In this document: piece after piece, positions 5,315-5,477 of the stretch
Layout of the letters: each line of letters opens with the position of its first letter
How positions within the stretch are numbered: position 1 is the first letter of the stretch
Source of the DNA: Actinomycetes bacterium
Lineage (GTDB): Bacteria > Actinomycetota > Acidimicrobiia > Acidimicrobiales > Acidimicrobiaceae
Assembly (NCBI GenBank): GCA_021823385.1
Contig: JAKAOC010000196.1
Location: 1 to 5,477 of the forward strand
DNA length: 5,477 bases
Reading direction: 5' to 3'
Translations under genes and position numbers: made by a program
The notes under the pieces: generated by a model
The model's database searches: none
Seen by the model: the letters and a program-made list of their open reading frames with translations, nothing else
What the model was told of the DNA's origin: nothing

Positions 5315-5344
5315 GCGCACCAACGTAGTGCCCAAAAGCCGAAC
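5315..5344 (-). repeat. Right terminal inverted repeat of the large element
   Basis: Read on the minus strand it begins GTTCGGCTTTTGGGCACTA and ends TTGGTGCGC; it pairs with 2823-2853. Only four bases separate it from the encoded CCA end of the tmRNA gene. Confidence 0.8.
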
Positions 5345-5347
5345 CCG

Positions 5348-5356
5348 TTGGTGGAG
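5348..5356. repeat. Direct repeat copy 3 (TTGGTGGAG), overlapping the tmRNA 3' end
   Basis: On the minus strand this is CTCCACCAA, the last acceptor-stem bases, discriminator A and CCA of the tmRNA plus one base. It is the presumed original target; the copies at 2617 and 2811 would be duplicates. Confidence 0.75.
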
Positions 5357-5477
5357 GTGCTGGGAATCGAACCCAGGTCCGTCCGTGCCGTCGTGGATCT
5401 TCTCCGAGCGCAGCTAACGGGAAATTGTCAGGGCTTGGAGCGTCGTCAGCGCCTTTCCGAGTCCGTATTCAGTTGAA
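5349..5477 (-). ncRNA. ssrA: tmRNA (ssrA), 3' portion; continues beyond the window
   Basis: tmRNA frees stalled ribosomes together with SmpB and tags the unfinished protein for degradation. On the minus strand the sequence ends GGAC, then CTGGG-TTCGATT-CCCAG (a perfect 5-bp T-stem with a canonical TTCGATT loop), then acceptor strand CACCTCC, A and encoded CCA. From memory, the acceptor strand equals that of the Thermus tmRNA 3' end, and the preceding ACGGAC is also tmRNA-like. There is no anticodon arm before the T-arm as a tRNA would need; instead there is GC-rich sequence with possible pseudoknot stems. A full tmRNA is about 350-400 nt, so its 5' part and tag reading frame lie beyond base 5477. 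A tRNA fragment is the main alternative. Confidence 0.75.

Larger units (their letters stand above)
2823..5344. mobile_element. 2.5-kb element with paired terminal inverted repeats next to the tmRNA gene
   Basis: The left end (2823-2853) and the reverse complement of the right end (5315-5344) align at 26 of 31 positions with a one-base gap: GTTCG, CTTT, GGCACTA and TTGGTGCGC are shared. The outer GTTCG.CTT and inner TGGTGCGC boxes also occur in the small element, while GGCACTA is private to this pair. It is flanked by TTGGTGGAG repeats, the right one being the tmRNA 3' end. Inside are a helicase remnant, a small unknown ORF and a secreted beta-propeller gene. No recombinase, transposase or Cas1 is encoded, so it is either non-autonomous or a decayed composite. 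Whether all of the interior moved as one unit is inferred only from the paired ends. Confidence 0.55.

Noticed and set aside
2617..5356. CRISPR array from the three TTGGTGGAG repeats
   Set aside because: The repeats are 9 bp long and the distances unequal (about 190 bp and 2.5 kb), which does not fit an array.
4013..5476. Long plus-strand open frame of 487 codons
   Set aside because: It is antisense to the clear beta-propeller gene and arises from high GC. Its C-terminal VLGIEPRS-type stretch is the well-known false peptide produced by reading a tRNA/tmRNA T-arm backwards.

Overview
The window looks like an accessory-gene zone next to a tmRNA gene in a high-GC, probably actinobacterial, chromosome. 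The organism call is an inference from the GC-rich codon use of the beta-propeller gene, the SF1 helicase remnant and the style of the toxin-antitoxin proteins; nothing here identifies a genus.

Left part (1 to about 2616). The window opens in the last codons of an IS3-family transposase, whose element ends near base 125. The element sits inside a DUF1016/YhcG-type gene on the minus strand, which keeps its N-terminal domain and loses the PDDEXK nuclease half. Diverging from it is a small plus-strand gene with a winged-helix-like protein. Its tail overlaps, tail to tail, a minus-strand type IV toxin-antitoxin pair: AbiEi-like antitoxin (2511-1969) followed by AbiEii-like nucleotidyltransferase toxin (to 1082). 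The toxin's natural ATG overlaps the antitoxin stop as ATGA, but a TAA follows at codon 7, so the toxin is probably crippled or restarted at a TTG.

Middle and right part (2617 to 5356). Three copies of a 9-bp direct repeat, TTGGTGGAG, lie at 2617, 2811 and 5348. The last copy is the 3' end of the tmRNA gene read backwards. Between the copies sit two segments, 179 bp and about 2.5 kb, each bounded by its own pair of imperfect terminal inverted repeats of about 30 bp. The pairs share an outer box (GTTCGGCTT) and an inner box (TGGTGCGC). The larger segment carries a secreted quinoprotein-dehydrogenase-like beta-propeller gene, a small unknown ORF and a broken UvrD-type helicase fragment. The small one has no gene. 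No integrase, transposase or Cas1 is visible for these elements, so they look non-autonomous. Subterminal motifs suggest that the two lie in opposite orientation while their flanking repeats point the same way. That fits terminal-inverted-repeat insertion with target duplication better than plain tandem att-site integration.

Far right (5349-5477, continuing beyond the window). The 3' part of a tmRNA (ssrA) gene on the minus strand, with T-arm, acceptor strand and encoded CCA; its end appears to be the insertion target.

Together the window reads as a decaying hotspot: layered insertions at a tmRNA 3' end beside a defence-type toxin-antitoxin system and an IS-broken nuclease gene. The inverted-repeat elements are the part most likely to be undescribed.
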